Assembly (NCBI GenBank): GCA_045106475.1 | Contig: JBGCEO010000069.1 | Location: 19,821 to 83,820 of the forward strand | Direction: 5' to 3' | Length of the DNA: 64,000 nt | Origin: Granulosicoccus sp045106475 | GTDB lineage: Bacteria; Pseudomonadota; Gammaproteobacteria; Granulosicoccales; Granulosicoccaceae | Position numbers and translations under genes: made by a program | Shown: positions 1-7,941 of the stretch, one piece after another | How the letters are laid out: every line of letters begins with the position of its first letter | Position numbering within the stretch: the first letter of the stretch is position 1 | The notes under the pieces: model-generated | What the model was told of the DNA's origin: nothing | Databases searched by the model: none | Seen by the model: the letters and a program-made list of their open reading frames with translations, nothing else

Positions 1-2
1 CA

Positions 3-221
3 AAAGTCGATGGCTACTATAAGAGCCTGACGGGTGATTCAGGCATGCCGAGATTGGTTGCCATGAATGACTATGTGAGATATAGCAGCAGTACTGACGA
101 CAAAGATCCCTGGGCCACCTATCGCCCGGGCATTGTCATCCATCAATTCAATGAAGATGGTGAGCGCACCGCGGTGGGTGCAAAGGGTTCAGCTCAAACC
201 AACATAATCATGAGCTTCTAA
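3..221 (+). CDS. C-terminal end of an unknown protein (5' end outside window)
   Basis: An open frame runs from the left window edge to a TAA at 219-221 and gives about 72 residues ending in NIIMSF. It has no internal stop. The visible part is hydrophilic and rich in Asp, Gly and Tyr, with no membrane segment and no motif I recognise. The gene starts upstream of the window, so length, start and function cannot be judged. It ends 35 bases before the convergent XRE regulator gene. Confidence 0.6.
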   Translation, partial: KVDGYYKSLTGDSGMPRLVAMNDYVRYSSSTDDKDPWATYRPGIVIHQFNEDGERTAVGAKGSAQTNIIMSF

Positions 222-235
222 CCGCCAACTTACTA

Positions 236-263
236 AACGCTCTTACAAGAACGCTCTTACAAG
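236..263. repeat. 14-bp tandem duplication at the 3' end of the XRE gene
   Basis: The 14-mer aacgctcttacaag occurs twice in perfect tandem (236-249 and 250-263). It covers the stop codon of the minus-strand XRE regulator and the gap to the convergent upstream gene. The in-frame TAA of the regulator lies inside the second copy. It looks like a recent local duplication; no function is evident. Confidence 0.8.
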
Positions 264-574
264 TCAGGCACTAACAGCTCGGGCTTGTTTTCCGGCACCT
301 CCGCTGACATCAACTCACCCAAAGACATACCAATGGCGGTTGTGACCTTGCGCAGCAGCGCTATCGACATATTGCCTTGGCCAGACTCGAGCTGGGCAAG
401 ATAACGTTCGGATACGCCTGAAACTTCAGCAAGTCTCTTACGAGACATACTTTTGTGCGATCGCTGCTTGCGAACCCGTTGTCCAACAATATGCAAAAAA
501 TCTTCTGTAGACAACGCGTCTAGAGAACTCATATCAGCGCCGTTTGGTCGGGCTATATGTTCAGGCGTGCTCAT
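257..574 (-). CDS. Small XRE-family HTH regulator, BoxR/BzdR-like DNA-binding domain only
   Basis: A protein of 105 residues, nearly all one helix-turn-helix domain (about residues 30-92). The recognition-helix stretch SGVSERYLAQLESGQGN is typical of regulators in which an XRE domain is joined to a shikimate-kinase-like sensor domain, such as BoxR and BzdR of benzoyl-CoA metabolism. Here the protein stops right after the HTH domain and no kinase-like domain follows downstream, so any ligand sensing must differ. An internal ATG at residue 15 is an alternative start. The gene is isolated, downstream of ccmH on the same strand. DNA binding is well supported; targets are unknown. Confidence 0.8.
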   Translation of the reverse strand: MSTPEHIARPNGADMSSLDALSTEDFLHIVGQRVRKQRSHKSMSRKRLAEVSGVSERYLAQLESGQGNMSIALLRKVTTAIGMSLGELMSAEVPENKPELLVPDL

Positions 575-652
575 GTTTCAGGTCGCTCCATTTGTGACTA
601 TTCCTCACCTCTTTTGATCCGACTGATACAATATCATGTCAATCAATCGGCG

Positions 653-675
653 GAACAGCGAAACAGCGAAACAGG
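653..675. repeat. Short tandem repeat of about 8 bp between XRE gene and ccmH
   Basis: Three near-identical units (gaacagcg, aaacagcg, aaacaggc) lie in the 217-base gap between the XRE gene and ccmH. This gap holds the presumed promoter of the XRE gene. No other feature is apparent in it. Confidence 0.5.
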
Positions 676-791
676 CAACATTTTACACTTAACGACACTT
701 CTGCCATTTCAAACGACAGTTTCACGCGAAAGACTGTCACCAGAGAAGCGAAAGAAAAACAGTAGACAGTTCACAAATTGCATGTATCCGG

Positions 792-1319
792 CTACTTCAG
801 AAGCTGACGAGCCCTATCGAGCTTTGTTTTCTCATCTTCGGACAAACTCGGTGAGGGTATTTGACTCTCTGAGCCATGCTCCTCAGGCACCAAGCCTTCA
901 TTTGCCACGGGTATAGATGCCCCGCTTCTGCGCTTTACCATGGCTACCAGACTCGTGATTGCTATCAGAAGTATGACAAACGGCGCGATCCACAACACAG
1001 CGGTTTTTGCGCTGAATCTAGGTCGGTACAGTACAAATTCTCCATAGCGCGCCACCAGGTACTCATCGATGTCATTTTTTGTTTTTCCAGCCAGAATCTG
1101 ATCCCTGATCTCCCGGCGAAGATCCCCCGCCAAACTTGCATTCGAGCCAGCGAGGTTCTGATTCTGGCATTTAAGACAGCGATATTCCTCGAGCAATGAA
1201 TAGTAAAGTTTGCCCTGAGCGGGGTCGTCAAACGTGACCATTTCTTCTGCGGCCTTCGGGGCCATCGAAACACTCAAGATGAAAAGAACAAACAGGCATT
1301 TTGCTATTAGCCAATTCAC
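792..1319 (-). CDS. ccmH: Cytochrome c maturation protein CcmH (apocytochrome thiol reductase)
   Basis: 175 residues: an N-terminal signal/membrane segment (about 5-20), a periplasmic helical domain with the active-site pair in RCLKCQ (Cys48 and Cys51), and a second membrane segment near residues 106-128. CcmH reduces or holds the CXXCH thiols of apocytochrome c for haem ligation by CcmF. The gene is last in the ccm operon and its start overlaps the ccmG stop by four bases. The short acidic C-terminal tail lacks the TPR part found in CcmH-CcmI fusions, and no ccmI follows, so the CcmI chaperone role must be filled elsewhere or be missing. Confidence 0.93.
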   Translation of the reverse strand: MNWLIAKCLFVLFILSVSMAPKAAEEMVTFDDPAQGKLYYSLLEEYRCLKCQNQNLAGSNASLAGDLRREIRDQILAGKTKNDIDEYLVARYGEFVLYRPRFSAKTAVLWIAPFVILLIAITSLVAMVKRRSGASIPVANEGLVPEEHGSESQIPSPSLSEDEKTKLDRARQLLK

Positions 1320-1855
1320 GTCGGCTCCTTCTCCAGTTCGTCAATAATCGGAATCAAAGTTTCCAGCAGTGACACCTCGTCTACCGGACCGACATGTTTG
1401 TAGCGAACCCGGCCGGATCTATCGATTATAAAGGTCTCTGGAACACCATAAACACCCCAATCTAGACCAACATCACCCCGCTGATCGTTCAGTACGTGCG
1501 TAAAAGGATTGCCAAATCTACCAAGCCACTTTTGCGCATCAGAGGGTTGATCCTTGTAGTTGAGGCCAACCACTGGAACCGATCTTTGTTCAGCGAGCGC
1601 GACAATATAAGGGTGTTCCTGCACACATGGCCCGCACCAACTTGCCCACACATTCAAAACCCAGACTTGCCCATCAAGGGAACTGCTGGAAAACTCCCCA
1701 CTACCTTCCGGCAACCTGCCGATAACAAACTCCGGCGCGGGTTTGTCTATCAAAGGAGACGGTAATTCCTGTGGGTTAAGTGTCAGCCCCTTAGCCAGGA
1801 AACCTGCTAGTGCCAGAAAGATCCCTAGAGGTAGTAATTTGAGCGCAAGATTCAT
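1316..1855 (-). CDS. ccmG: Thiol:disulfide interchange protein CcmG/DsbE
   Basis: 179 residues with an N-terminal membrane anchor (about 4-22) and a periplasmic thioredoxin fold carrying WCGPC at residues 73-77. The cis-Pro region GVYGVPETF, typical of the family, is present. CcmG passes reducing equivalents to apocytochrome c or CcmH during System I maturation. It overlaps ccmF upstream and ccmH downstream by four bases each, which indicates one transcript with translational coupling. Confidence 0.95.
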   Translation of the reverse strand: MNLALKLLPLGIFLALAGFLAKGLTLNPQELPSPLIDKPAPEFVIGRLPEGSGEFSSSSLDGQVWVLNVWASWCGPCVQEHPYIVALAEQRSVPVVGLNYKDQPSDAQKWLGRFGNPFTHVLNDQRGDVGLDWGVYGVPETFIIDRSGRVRYKHVGPVDEVSLLETLIPIIDELEKEPT

Positions 1856-3903
1856 CCCGGTGTTGACAAGTTATCAGTGCCATGGCCACTCATCGAAGCC
1901 AATTGTGGACTGGATGATGGACTTGCACCATTAGATGCTAATACGGTTGATTGATCCGGCGATTTAGCAATGACGCCTACACGCCGATATCTTCTATCAC
2001 AGGCTGCCATTAGTCCGCCCAGAGCCATAAAGATGGTACCCAGCCAGATCCAGCGAATATAAGGTTTAGTTTGCAGGCGAACGCTCCAGGCTTCTCCTCC
2101 GCCCAGCGGTTCTCCGAGGGCAATGAACAGATCACGAGTAAAACCTACATCGATTCCTGCCTCAGTCATGGTGTCCTGACGCACATCGTAAAAACGCTTC
2201 TGAGCGGATATCTGGCCCAGATTCTCACCCTGCCTCGTCACATTGAAGCGCCCTTCGGCCGCAGTGTAATTCGGACCTCTTACATCTTCCAAAGAGGCAA
2301 ACTCGAATGAGTATCCACCAACCTCATGCGTATCGTTGACCTGCATACGAACGGTTTGCTCTTCGGTGTACATAGATGTCAATGCCACTCCCACAGTAAA
2401 AACCGCCAAGCCAAAATGCGCAATGCTCATACCCCAAAAGGCAGCCGGTGTGTGCAATACCGCAGAGAGACGTTTTCGTTTGTTGCGAAGACGATGCACA
2501 ATACCGTAAACCGTCGAGGCGGTTACCCAGATGGCCATGGCTAAGGCGGCAACTGCACCAATCTTAAAACTCATGAGTTGCGTGGACAACACGATGGCAA
2601 GTATCAAGCTGGCAATAGCCAAAATAGCCAGCGGTGTAGAACGCCCGCTCATTTTATCGCGCTTCCAGTTCAGCATCGCGCCCAAACCCACTATGAGCAA
2701 TATAGGCAACATTAGCGGCACGAATACTATATTGAAATACTGAGCACCGACTGACAACTTGCCATATCCCAATGCATCTACGAACAACGGGTACAAGGTT
2801 CCCAACAGCACAGCAGCACAAGCAACTACCAGCAAAATATTGTTGAGTAACAGAGCAGATTCCCTGGACACAAGCTCGTAAGTAGCTGTTGACGATAGCT
2901 TGTGCGATCGAATGGCATAGAGCAACAGTGAACCGCCTATGACGACACCAAGAAACAATAGGATGTATAGACCGCGCGTTGGATCAGCCGCAAAGGAATG
3001 GACCGATGTCAACACACCAGAACGAACCAGGAAGGTTCCGAGCAAACTCAATGAAAATGCAAGTACGGCGAGCAATACAGTCCAGGCTTTAAAGACGCCT
3101 CTTTTCTCGGATGCAGCCAGAGAATGAATCAAAGCGGTTCCGACAAGCCAAGGCATAAAAGAGGCATTCTCGACAGGATCCCAAAACCACCAGCCTCCCC
3201 AACCTAATTCATTGTAGGCCCACCAACTTCCCAGGGAGATCCCGATAGTGAGAAACATCCAGGCAATGTTGGTCCAAGGTCGCATCCAGCGCAAGGTAGC
3301 CGAATCGAGTTGCCCGCCAATCAAGGCCGCTATTGCGAATGCAAACGCAACCGAAAAACCAACATACCCCAGGTACAACATTGGCGGATGGATGGCCATG
3401 CCGGGGTCCTGCAACAAGGGGTTTAAAGATGCACCATCGATCGGCACAGGAAACAAGCGCTCAAAAGGATTAGATGTCAACAATACAAACAGCAAAAATC
3501 CAATGCTGACAAAACCGAGCACCGATAGGACTCGCGCCAGCAGCACCTGTGGCAATGCTTTACTGAATATGGCCACCGCTCCGGTCCATAGAGCCGAGAT
3601 GAAACACCAGAACAGGATGGATCCTTCGTGGCCTCCCCAAACACCGGATATTCGGTAAATCAAGGGCAATGATGTATTGCTGGTATTCGCAACATAAAGA
3701 ACACTGAAGTCATGCGCAACAAACGCCCAGGTAAGACAGGCATAAGACACTGACACAAAAAACGCTTGCGCAGCAGCCGCCGGCCTTGCCATGGCCATCC
3801 AACCTGCATGACCGGTAATCGAGCCTGCCATCGGCACAACGGCCAGCACGATCGACGTACTCAGCGCCAGAATCAGTGCAAAGTGTCCAAGTTCAGGAAT
3901 CAT
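1852..3903 (-). CDS. ccmF: Haem lyase subunit CcmF
   Basis: 683 residues, a large polytopic inner-membrane protein of the usual family length. The tryptophan-rich WWD signature GWGGWWFWDPVENASF sits around residues 235-250 and matches the haem-handling periplasmic loop of CcmF/CcmC proteins. CcmF ligates haem delivered by CcmE to the CXXCH of apocytochromes. The start overlaps the ccmE stop in an ATGA arrangement. The C-terminal 40 residues are Ser/Gly-rich and not conserved in the family. Confidence 0.96.
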   Translation of the reverse strand: MIPELGHFALILALSTSIVLAVVPMAGSITGHAGWMAMARPAAAAQAFFVSVSYACLTWAFVAHDFSVLYVANTSNTSLPLIYRISGVWGGHEGSILFWCFISALWTGAVAIFSKALPQVLLARVLSVLGFVSIGFLLFVLLTSNPFERLFPVPIDGASLNPLLQDPGMAIHPPMLYLGYVGFSVAFAFAIAALIGGQLDSATLRWMRPWTNIAWMFLTIGISLGSWWAYNELGWGGWWFWDPVENASFMPWLVGTALIHSLAASEKRGVFKAWTVLLAVLAFSLSLLGTFLVRSGVLTSVHSFAADPTRGLYILLFLGVVIGGSLLLYAIRSHKLSSTATYELVSRESALLLNNILLVVACAAVLLGTLYPLFVDALGYGKLSVGAQYFNIVFVPLMLPILLIVGLGAMLNWKRDKMSGRSTPLAILAIASLILAIVLSTQLMSFKIGAVAALAMAIWVTASTVYGIVHRLRNKRKRLSAVLHTPAAFWGMSIAHFGLAVFTVGVALTSMYTEEQTVRMQVNDTHEVGGYSFEFASLEDVRGPNYTAAEGRFNVTRQGENLGQISAQKRFYDVRQDTMTEAGIDVGFTRDLFIALGEPLGGGEAWSVRLQTKPYIRWIWLGTIFMALGGLMAACDRRYRRVGVIAKSPDQSTVLASNGASPSSSPQLASMSGHGTDNLSTPG

Positions 3904-4376
3904 GGTTGAACCACCGTTTTACTTCCGTATACTGCCGAACTGCTCGGCATCTGACCTGCCTTTTCGAGCGCTTCGGCTACTTCTGGAGGCATATAATTCT
4001 CATCGTGTTTGGCCAACACCTCTGTTGCGCTAAATGTACCTTTGTCATCCAGTGCACCCATCGCTACAATCCCCTGACCTTCACGAAAGAGATCGGGCAA
4101 GATACCAGTGAAGGACACTGGCACGGTTTCACCGTGATCAGTCAGGCTGAACTGAACTGCCAGATCAGCCTCACTTCGCCGAACGCTGCCTTCCACCACC
4201 ATACCACCGATTCGGAAGGCGGTACCGGGTTGCACGGCGCCTGCAGCTACGTCGGTTGGAGAATGAAACAACATGATGTTCTGCTTGAAAGCCGTAACAC
4301 CAAAGGCGACCGCTACCCCAACTCCTGCGAGCATTAAGCTGACTAACATGAGACGTTGTTTGCGCTTAGGTGTCAT
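3900..4376 (-). CDS. ccmE: Haem chaperone CcmE
   Basis: 158 residues from the chosen ATG at 4376, against about 159 in E. coli. An upstream in-frame start adds ten residues (to 4406), but the product starting MTPKRKQR matches the family, and this ATG lies inside the last codons of ccmD (11-base overlap). There is one N-terminal membrane anchor, then a periplasmic OB-fold. The haem-binding His124 and Tyr128 are visible in KHDENYMPPEV. CcmE takes haem from CcmABCD and delivers it to CcmF. Confidence 0.94.
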   Translation of the reverse strand: MTPKRKQRLMLVSLMLAGVGVAVAFGVTAFKQNIMLFHSPTDVAAGAVQPGTAFRIGGMVVEGSVRRSEADLAVQFSLTDHGETVPVSFTGILPDLFREGQGIVAMGALDDKGTFSATEVLAKHDENYMPPEVAEALEKAGQMPSSSAVYGSKTVVQP

Positions 4377-4545
4377 CTTTTCGCTTGCTCTGTAAAGCCC
4401 GGGCAAAAGTTTGCTGCTGGACCATCTTATGCTGTTTGGCAGACCACACGGCTATGCCTATCAACAACACACCCGTCAGTGCATAGGAGCTCCATACGTA
4501 AAACGCATAGCCCCCCATTGCGAAAAACTCTTTTAATTCAAGCAC
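4366..4545 (-). CDS. ccmD: Haem exporter small subunit CcmD
   Basis: A small gene of 59 residues starting at GTG 4545 and ending TAA 4366-4368. The product begins VLELKEFFAMGGYAFYVWSS, the CcmD signature, followed by one membrane helix and a basic cytoplasmic tail. CcmD is needed to release haem-loaded CcmE from the CcmABC complex. The GTG start overlaps the TGA stop of ccmC by eight bases, and its own stop overlaps the ccmE start. Position, length and sequence all agree. Confidence 0.93.
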   Translation of the reverse strand: MLELKEFFAMGGYAFYVWSSYALTGVLLIGIAVWSAKQHKMVQQQTFARALQSKRKDDT

Positions 4546-5281
4546 GGCCTTCTCCGGCTAGTTTTGCAACCCACCCGGCGCGAGCTTCACGCTGCAAAAT
4601 CAGCGTGCGAACCCGAATCATCAGGTTGTGAAAGTAGAACAACTGAAACGCCAGCACCATGAGCAAAAGAGGCCTGAGCATACTGATGTGCATGGATGGC
4701 TTGTCGAATTTAGTGATCGTTGCGGGTTGGTGCAATGTGTTCCACCATTCCACCGAGAAGTGAATAATGGGAATGTTAACCACACCGACAACAGCCAGAA
4801 TCCCAGCAGCTTTGGCTGCACTCTGTGGCGTATCCAGAGCGCCGCGCAAAGCCATGTAACCGAGGTAAAGAAATAGAAGCAGTAATTCCGAGGTCAGGCG
4901 TGCATCCCAGATCCACCATGTGCCCCACATCGGTTTACCCCAGAAGGAACCGGTTATCAGCGCAACAGCTGTGAAGGCTGCACCAATTGGCGCCGATGCC
5001 GAGGCTACGATGTCCGCGATTTTCAGCCGCCAGATCAGGAAGATGGCGCTCGATATGGCCATAACCATATACACGAACATCGACATCCAGGCTGCTGGCA
5101 CATGAATATATATGATGCGGTAGCTATCGCCCTGCTCGTAGTCGGCTGGAGCTACGACCAGTCCTAAATAGAGGCCGGCCGCCAAACACAGCAGGCACAA
5201 CCCACCCAGCCACGGCGCAATCCGCCCCGCCAGGCGGAACATAAAAGGGGACGAACCAAATCGATGGATCCACTGAAACAA
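4538..5281 (-). CDS. ccmC: Haem exporter / haem handling protein CcmC
   Basis: 247 residues with about six membrane helices and the WWD motif in WGTWWIWDARLTSEL. CcmC binds haem at this periplasmic loop and attaches it to CcmE. Length is normal. It is preceded by an unusual 149-base gap after ccmB, where ccm operons are normally packed, and followed directly by ccmD. Confidence 0.95.
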   Translation of the reverse strand: MFQWIHRFGSSPFMFRLAGRIAPWLGGLCLLCLAAGLYLGLVVAPADYEQGDSYRIIYIHVPAAWMSMFVYMVMAISSAIFLIWRLKIADIVASASAPIGAAFTAVALITGSFWGKPMWGTWWIWDARLTSELLLLFLYLGYMALRGALDTPQSAAKAAGILAVVGVVNIPIIHFSVEWWNTLHQPATITKFDKPSMHISMLRPLLLMVLAFQLFYFHNLMIRVRTLILQREARAGWVAKLAGEGRA

Positions 5282-5375
5282 TGCAATCTGACCTGAGTTA
5301 CTTTTCTGCGCCTAGTTTAGCCGGATTTACGCAAGCAAAGCGCTTGTGGACCTTCGACAAACACACGAAATTGCT

Positions 5376-5402
5376 CACAGGGTAGGCAGCTCACCCCCTG
5401 TG
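5376..5402 (-). other. Hairpin in the ccmB-ccmC gap
   Basis: Between ccmB and ccmC, read on the minus strand, CACAGGG is followed 13 bases later by CCCTGTG, a perfect 7-bp stem. There is no U-run after it, so it does not look like an intrinsic terminator. It could be a processing or stability element, or a site near a second promoter for ccmC. Function is inferred only from position. Confidence 0.35.
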
Positions 5403-5430
5403 TTCATGACAACTGACCTTTTGACTAAGA

Positions 5431-6210
5431 CTAACGGCCTGCGCTGACCCCCACTCTCAGCGCACCGGCGATAGCCACTGGTGCCAGAGATACGGATAAC
5501 GCGGCAATCGCCGCCAATAGTGACAGTTGTGCAGACGTGGACAAGCCCATTCCCGCTGCGCTGACAGCGCCCGCTCCAAATATCAAAACCGGCACTGTCA
5601 AAGGCAACACCAATAGAGACAGTAAAATACCGCCCTGGTTCACGCTAACCGTCAAGGCAGCTCCGATTGCACCGATAAAGCTCAGGCTCAGGGTACCCAG
5701 CAACAAGCTCAGCATAAGAATCCCAAAGGCGTTTGCAGGTAGCTGCAGCATCATTGCCAGCAATGGCGACAACAACACCAGTGGCAGCCCGCTAATGGTC
5801 CAGTACGCTGACACCTTACCGAGAACAAAAATCGATAGGGATTGGCCACTGAGTACCATTTGCTCAAGCGTGCCATCACGAAAATCGTGCGCAAACAGAG
5901 CGTCAAGCGATAACATCATGGCAAGCAAAGCGCTGACCCAGAGCACACCAGGTGCGATACTGGCCAACATTTGAGGCCCCGGGCCAATTCCTAGCGGAAA
6001 CAGGGAAACGACAATCACGAAAAACAATAGTGGATTTAGCCACTGCCCCGTAGAGCGGGCAGCCAGTGTCAAATCACGAGTAAAAATACGTCTATAAAAG
6101 GAGAACATGTCGGCCGACTGTCGCGCATCCAAAGTGGCTTCGGACGTATCGACGCCATTTGATTCCGACAAATTTTGTTCTGCCTCTTGACTGGATCTGT
6201 TCAGCGCCAT
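5431..6210 (-). CDS. ccmB: Haem exporter membrane subunit CcmB
   Basis: 259 residues from ATG 6210, one base after the ccmA stop. A longer frame to 6258 would overlap ccmA. About 35 extra N-terminal residues, polar and not conserved, precede the normal CcmB start near FSFYRRIFTRDL; ATG 6108 would give a standard-length protein. Six membrane helices follow. CcmB is the permease-like partner of the CcmA ATPase in the complex that releases holo-CcmE. Confidence 0.93.
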   Translation of the reverse strand: MALNRSSQEAEQNLSESNGVDTSEATLDARQSADMFSFYRRIFTRDLTLAARSTGQWLNPLLFFVIVVSLFPLGIGPGPQMLASIAPGVLWVSALLAMMLSLDALFAHDFRDGTLEQMVLSGQSLSIFVLGKVSAYWTISGLPLVLLSPLLAMMLQLPANAFGILMLSLLLGTLSLSFIGAIGAALTVSVNQGGILLSLLVLPLTVPVLIFGAGAVSAAGMGLSTSAQLSLLAAIAALSVSLAPVAIAGALRVGVSAGR

Positions 6211-6211
6211 G

Positions 6212-6874
6212 CTACGGATTAGCATCCATTTGTACGGTGTGAACTGGCACTGAATCAAACGACAGGGTTTGATGAGTCGTAAACATCACCGCACCGCCCT
6301 TGGATACATGTGTTTGAATTTCGTTTCTGACCCACTCCAGACCGTTTGTATCGAGTGAGGTTAGCGGTTCATCAAGTACCCAGAGTGGCGCCTGCTGTAA
6401 TCGCAAGCGGGCCAGTGACACCCGACGCTGTTGACCTGCTGATAAAGCGACACAGGGCAGATCGACTCGATCGGCAACACCCAGTTCATCGAGAACACTG
6501 ATTATCGATTCACGCAGGAACTGAGTATTCCCCGAGCTGCCATCCAGCTCGGGGCAAAGCGCAGTTAAATTTTCAAACGGTGTAAGACCAGACGATATTC
6601 CAGCCTTGTGCCCCAGATACAATAAACTGGCAAGCAATTCATCTCTGCAACGATGAACCGGTTCACCACACCAGAAGATCTCGCCCTCGTCAAACTCTGC
6701 CAGACCGATCATTGCTCTGAGCAGTGTGGTCTTGCCACTGCCGTTTGTTCCCTTGATCTGCACGATACTGGCTCGTGGCACAGCGACCGAAATATCGTCG
6801 GCAAGCAGGTTTTCGCCGCGCCAGATCGTTAAATTGCGCGCCTCAAGAAGCATGGGGGAATCTTGCATCATCAT
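6212..6874 (-). CDS. ccmA: Haem exporter ATP-binding subunit CcmA
   Basis: 220 residues, one ABC ATPase domain: Walker A GTNGSGKTT at residues 42-50, signature LSAGQQRR, Walker B LWVLDEP and a switch His in TTHQ. CcmA powers release of haem-bound CcmE from CcmC-CcmD. It begins the ccm operon proper and overlaps the preceding DUF1285 gene by four bases, so the operon probably starts further upstream. Confidence 0.94.
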   Translation of the reverse strand: MMMQDSPMLLEARNLTIWRGENLLADDISVAVPRASIVQIKGTNGSGKTTLLRAMIGLAEFDEGEIFWCGEPVHRCRDELLASLLYLGHKAGISSGLTPFENLTALCPELDGSSGNTQFLRESIISVLDELGVADRVDLPCVALSAGQQRRVSLARLRLQQAPLWVLDEPLTSLDTNGLEWVRNEIQTHVSKGGAVMFTTHQTLSFDSVPVHTVQMDANP

Positions 6875-7416
6875 TCAGACAAACGCATGAAGTAGCCTCG
6901 CGATTGCAAACCGAAACTGCCATCACGCTCCACTGCCAACTCGGCTAGCTCATAGTAGACCGAGCGGCTAATCAAGGCTTGCAAACTATCACGAACCAAC
7001 ACGTAGGGAGAAGGTTCTCCACCAGGTTTGTTGTATTTCACTACGATAGGATGATTTTCGTCTGCAATAACCTGATCACCCACATTGGTGGTAAACACCA
7101 GCGTATCCGCTTCAGGCGCACCATGCCGTTCAAGCAGTACGGCGGTGAAGGGTGCGTCTTCTACAGTAATTTTCAAGCGTACCTGTGGCGTCACCAAATA
7201 GGTGTGCCCATCATCATCAACTCGCAAGACTGTAGAGAAAAGTTTGACCATGCGCGGACGTTCGATCTTAGAGCCTTGGTAATACCAATCGCCGTTTCTG
7301 GCAATGCGGATATCGATGCTGCGCGTTTCAGACGGCTGCCACGCATTTACAGGCGGTAAAGTTTGCGCAGCTATAGAATCCATCAACGCCAACAGTTGAG
7401 CTTCCGATTCACTCAC
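6871..7416 (-). CDS. DUF1285 family protein
   Basis: 181 residues matching the DUF1285 family of proteobacterial cytoplasmic proteins: GDWYYQGSKIERPRMVKLF, then LVTPQVRLKITVEDAPF. It has no signal peptide or membrane helix. The biochemical role of the family is not known to me. Its stop overlaps the start of ccmA by four bases, so it is probably the first gene of the ccm transcript; whether this is functional or incidental is not clear. Confidence 0.8.
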   Translation of the reverse strand: MSESEAQLLALMDSIAAQTLPPVNAWQPSETRSIDIRIARNGDWYYQGSKIERPRMVKLFSTVLRVDDDGHTYLVTPQVRLKITVEDAPFTAVLLERHGAPEADTLVFTTNVGDQVIADENHPIVVKYNKPGGEPSPYVLVRDSLQALISRSVYYELAELAVERDGSFGLQSRGYFMRLSE

Positions 7417-7485
7417 AGCTGTTCTATTAACGTTTGTATCAGCATCGATGATTCCCCGAATTAGTTGTCTGTGGCACTCCCACTG

Positions 7486-7941
7486 TCACAATTTATCAGA
7501 GGATGTCGATGTATCGAAATCAGCCGCAGGCTCACGTATCGGTCGAGGCCTACCCTCGGGACCAATCGCAACAAACGTGAACAAACCCTCGGTGACTTGT
7601 TCTTCGACAGCGAGGCGACGTCGCCTTACCCAGGTCTCGACACGAACGGTGATAGAAGTATCTCCAATGCTTTCAGTGGCGCAATAGCAACTCACCTCAT
7701 CGCCCACGTTGACAGGTTTGTGAAACTTCATGCCAGTCACTGCGACGGTGGCCACCCTGCCTTGCGCCACAAAGAACGCATGAGTGCCACCGGCCAAATC
7801 CATTTGCGACAAAATCCAGCCGCCAAAAATATCGCCGTTTGGATTGGTATCGGCAGGCATTGCAATCGAGCGCAGAGATGCAGGCGTCTTATCTTTGTCA
7901 ATATCCAGAGCTTTATCAGCAGTATTAACGCTATCCATCAA
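7486..7941 (-). CDS. Acyl-CoA thioesterase, YciA-like hotdog protein
   Basis: 151 residues with one hotdog domain. The stretch PNGDIFGGWILSQMDLAGG holds the catalytic Asn-Gly/Asp loop and the central helix of the YciA/BFIT group. These enzymes hydrolyse acyl-CoA to free acid and CoA in the cytoplasm, often as hexamers. Its start overlaps the stop of the CoA-ligase gene by four bases, so it belongs to the transport/activation operon and may recycle CoA from stalled or excess thioesters. The true substrate is not readable from sequence. Confidence 0.88.
   Translation of the reverse strand: MMDSVNTADKALDIDKDKTPASLRSIAMPADTNPNGDIFGGWILSQMDLAGGTHAFFVAQGRVATVAVTGMKFHKPVNVGDEVSCYCATESIGDTSITVRVETWVRRRRLAVEEQVTEGLFTFVAIGPEGRPRPIREPAADFDTSTSSDKL

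Noticed and set aside
557..916. A plus-strand open frame of 119 residues
   Set aside because: It overlaps the 3' end of ccmH on the other strand, has no family features and no ribosome site; the frame is a shadow plus intergenic sequence.
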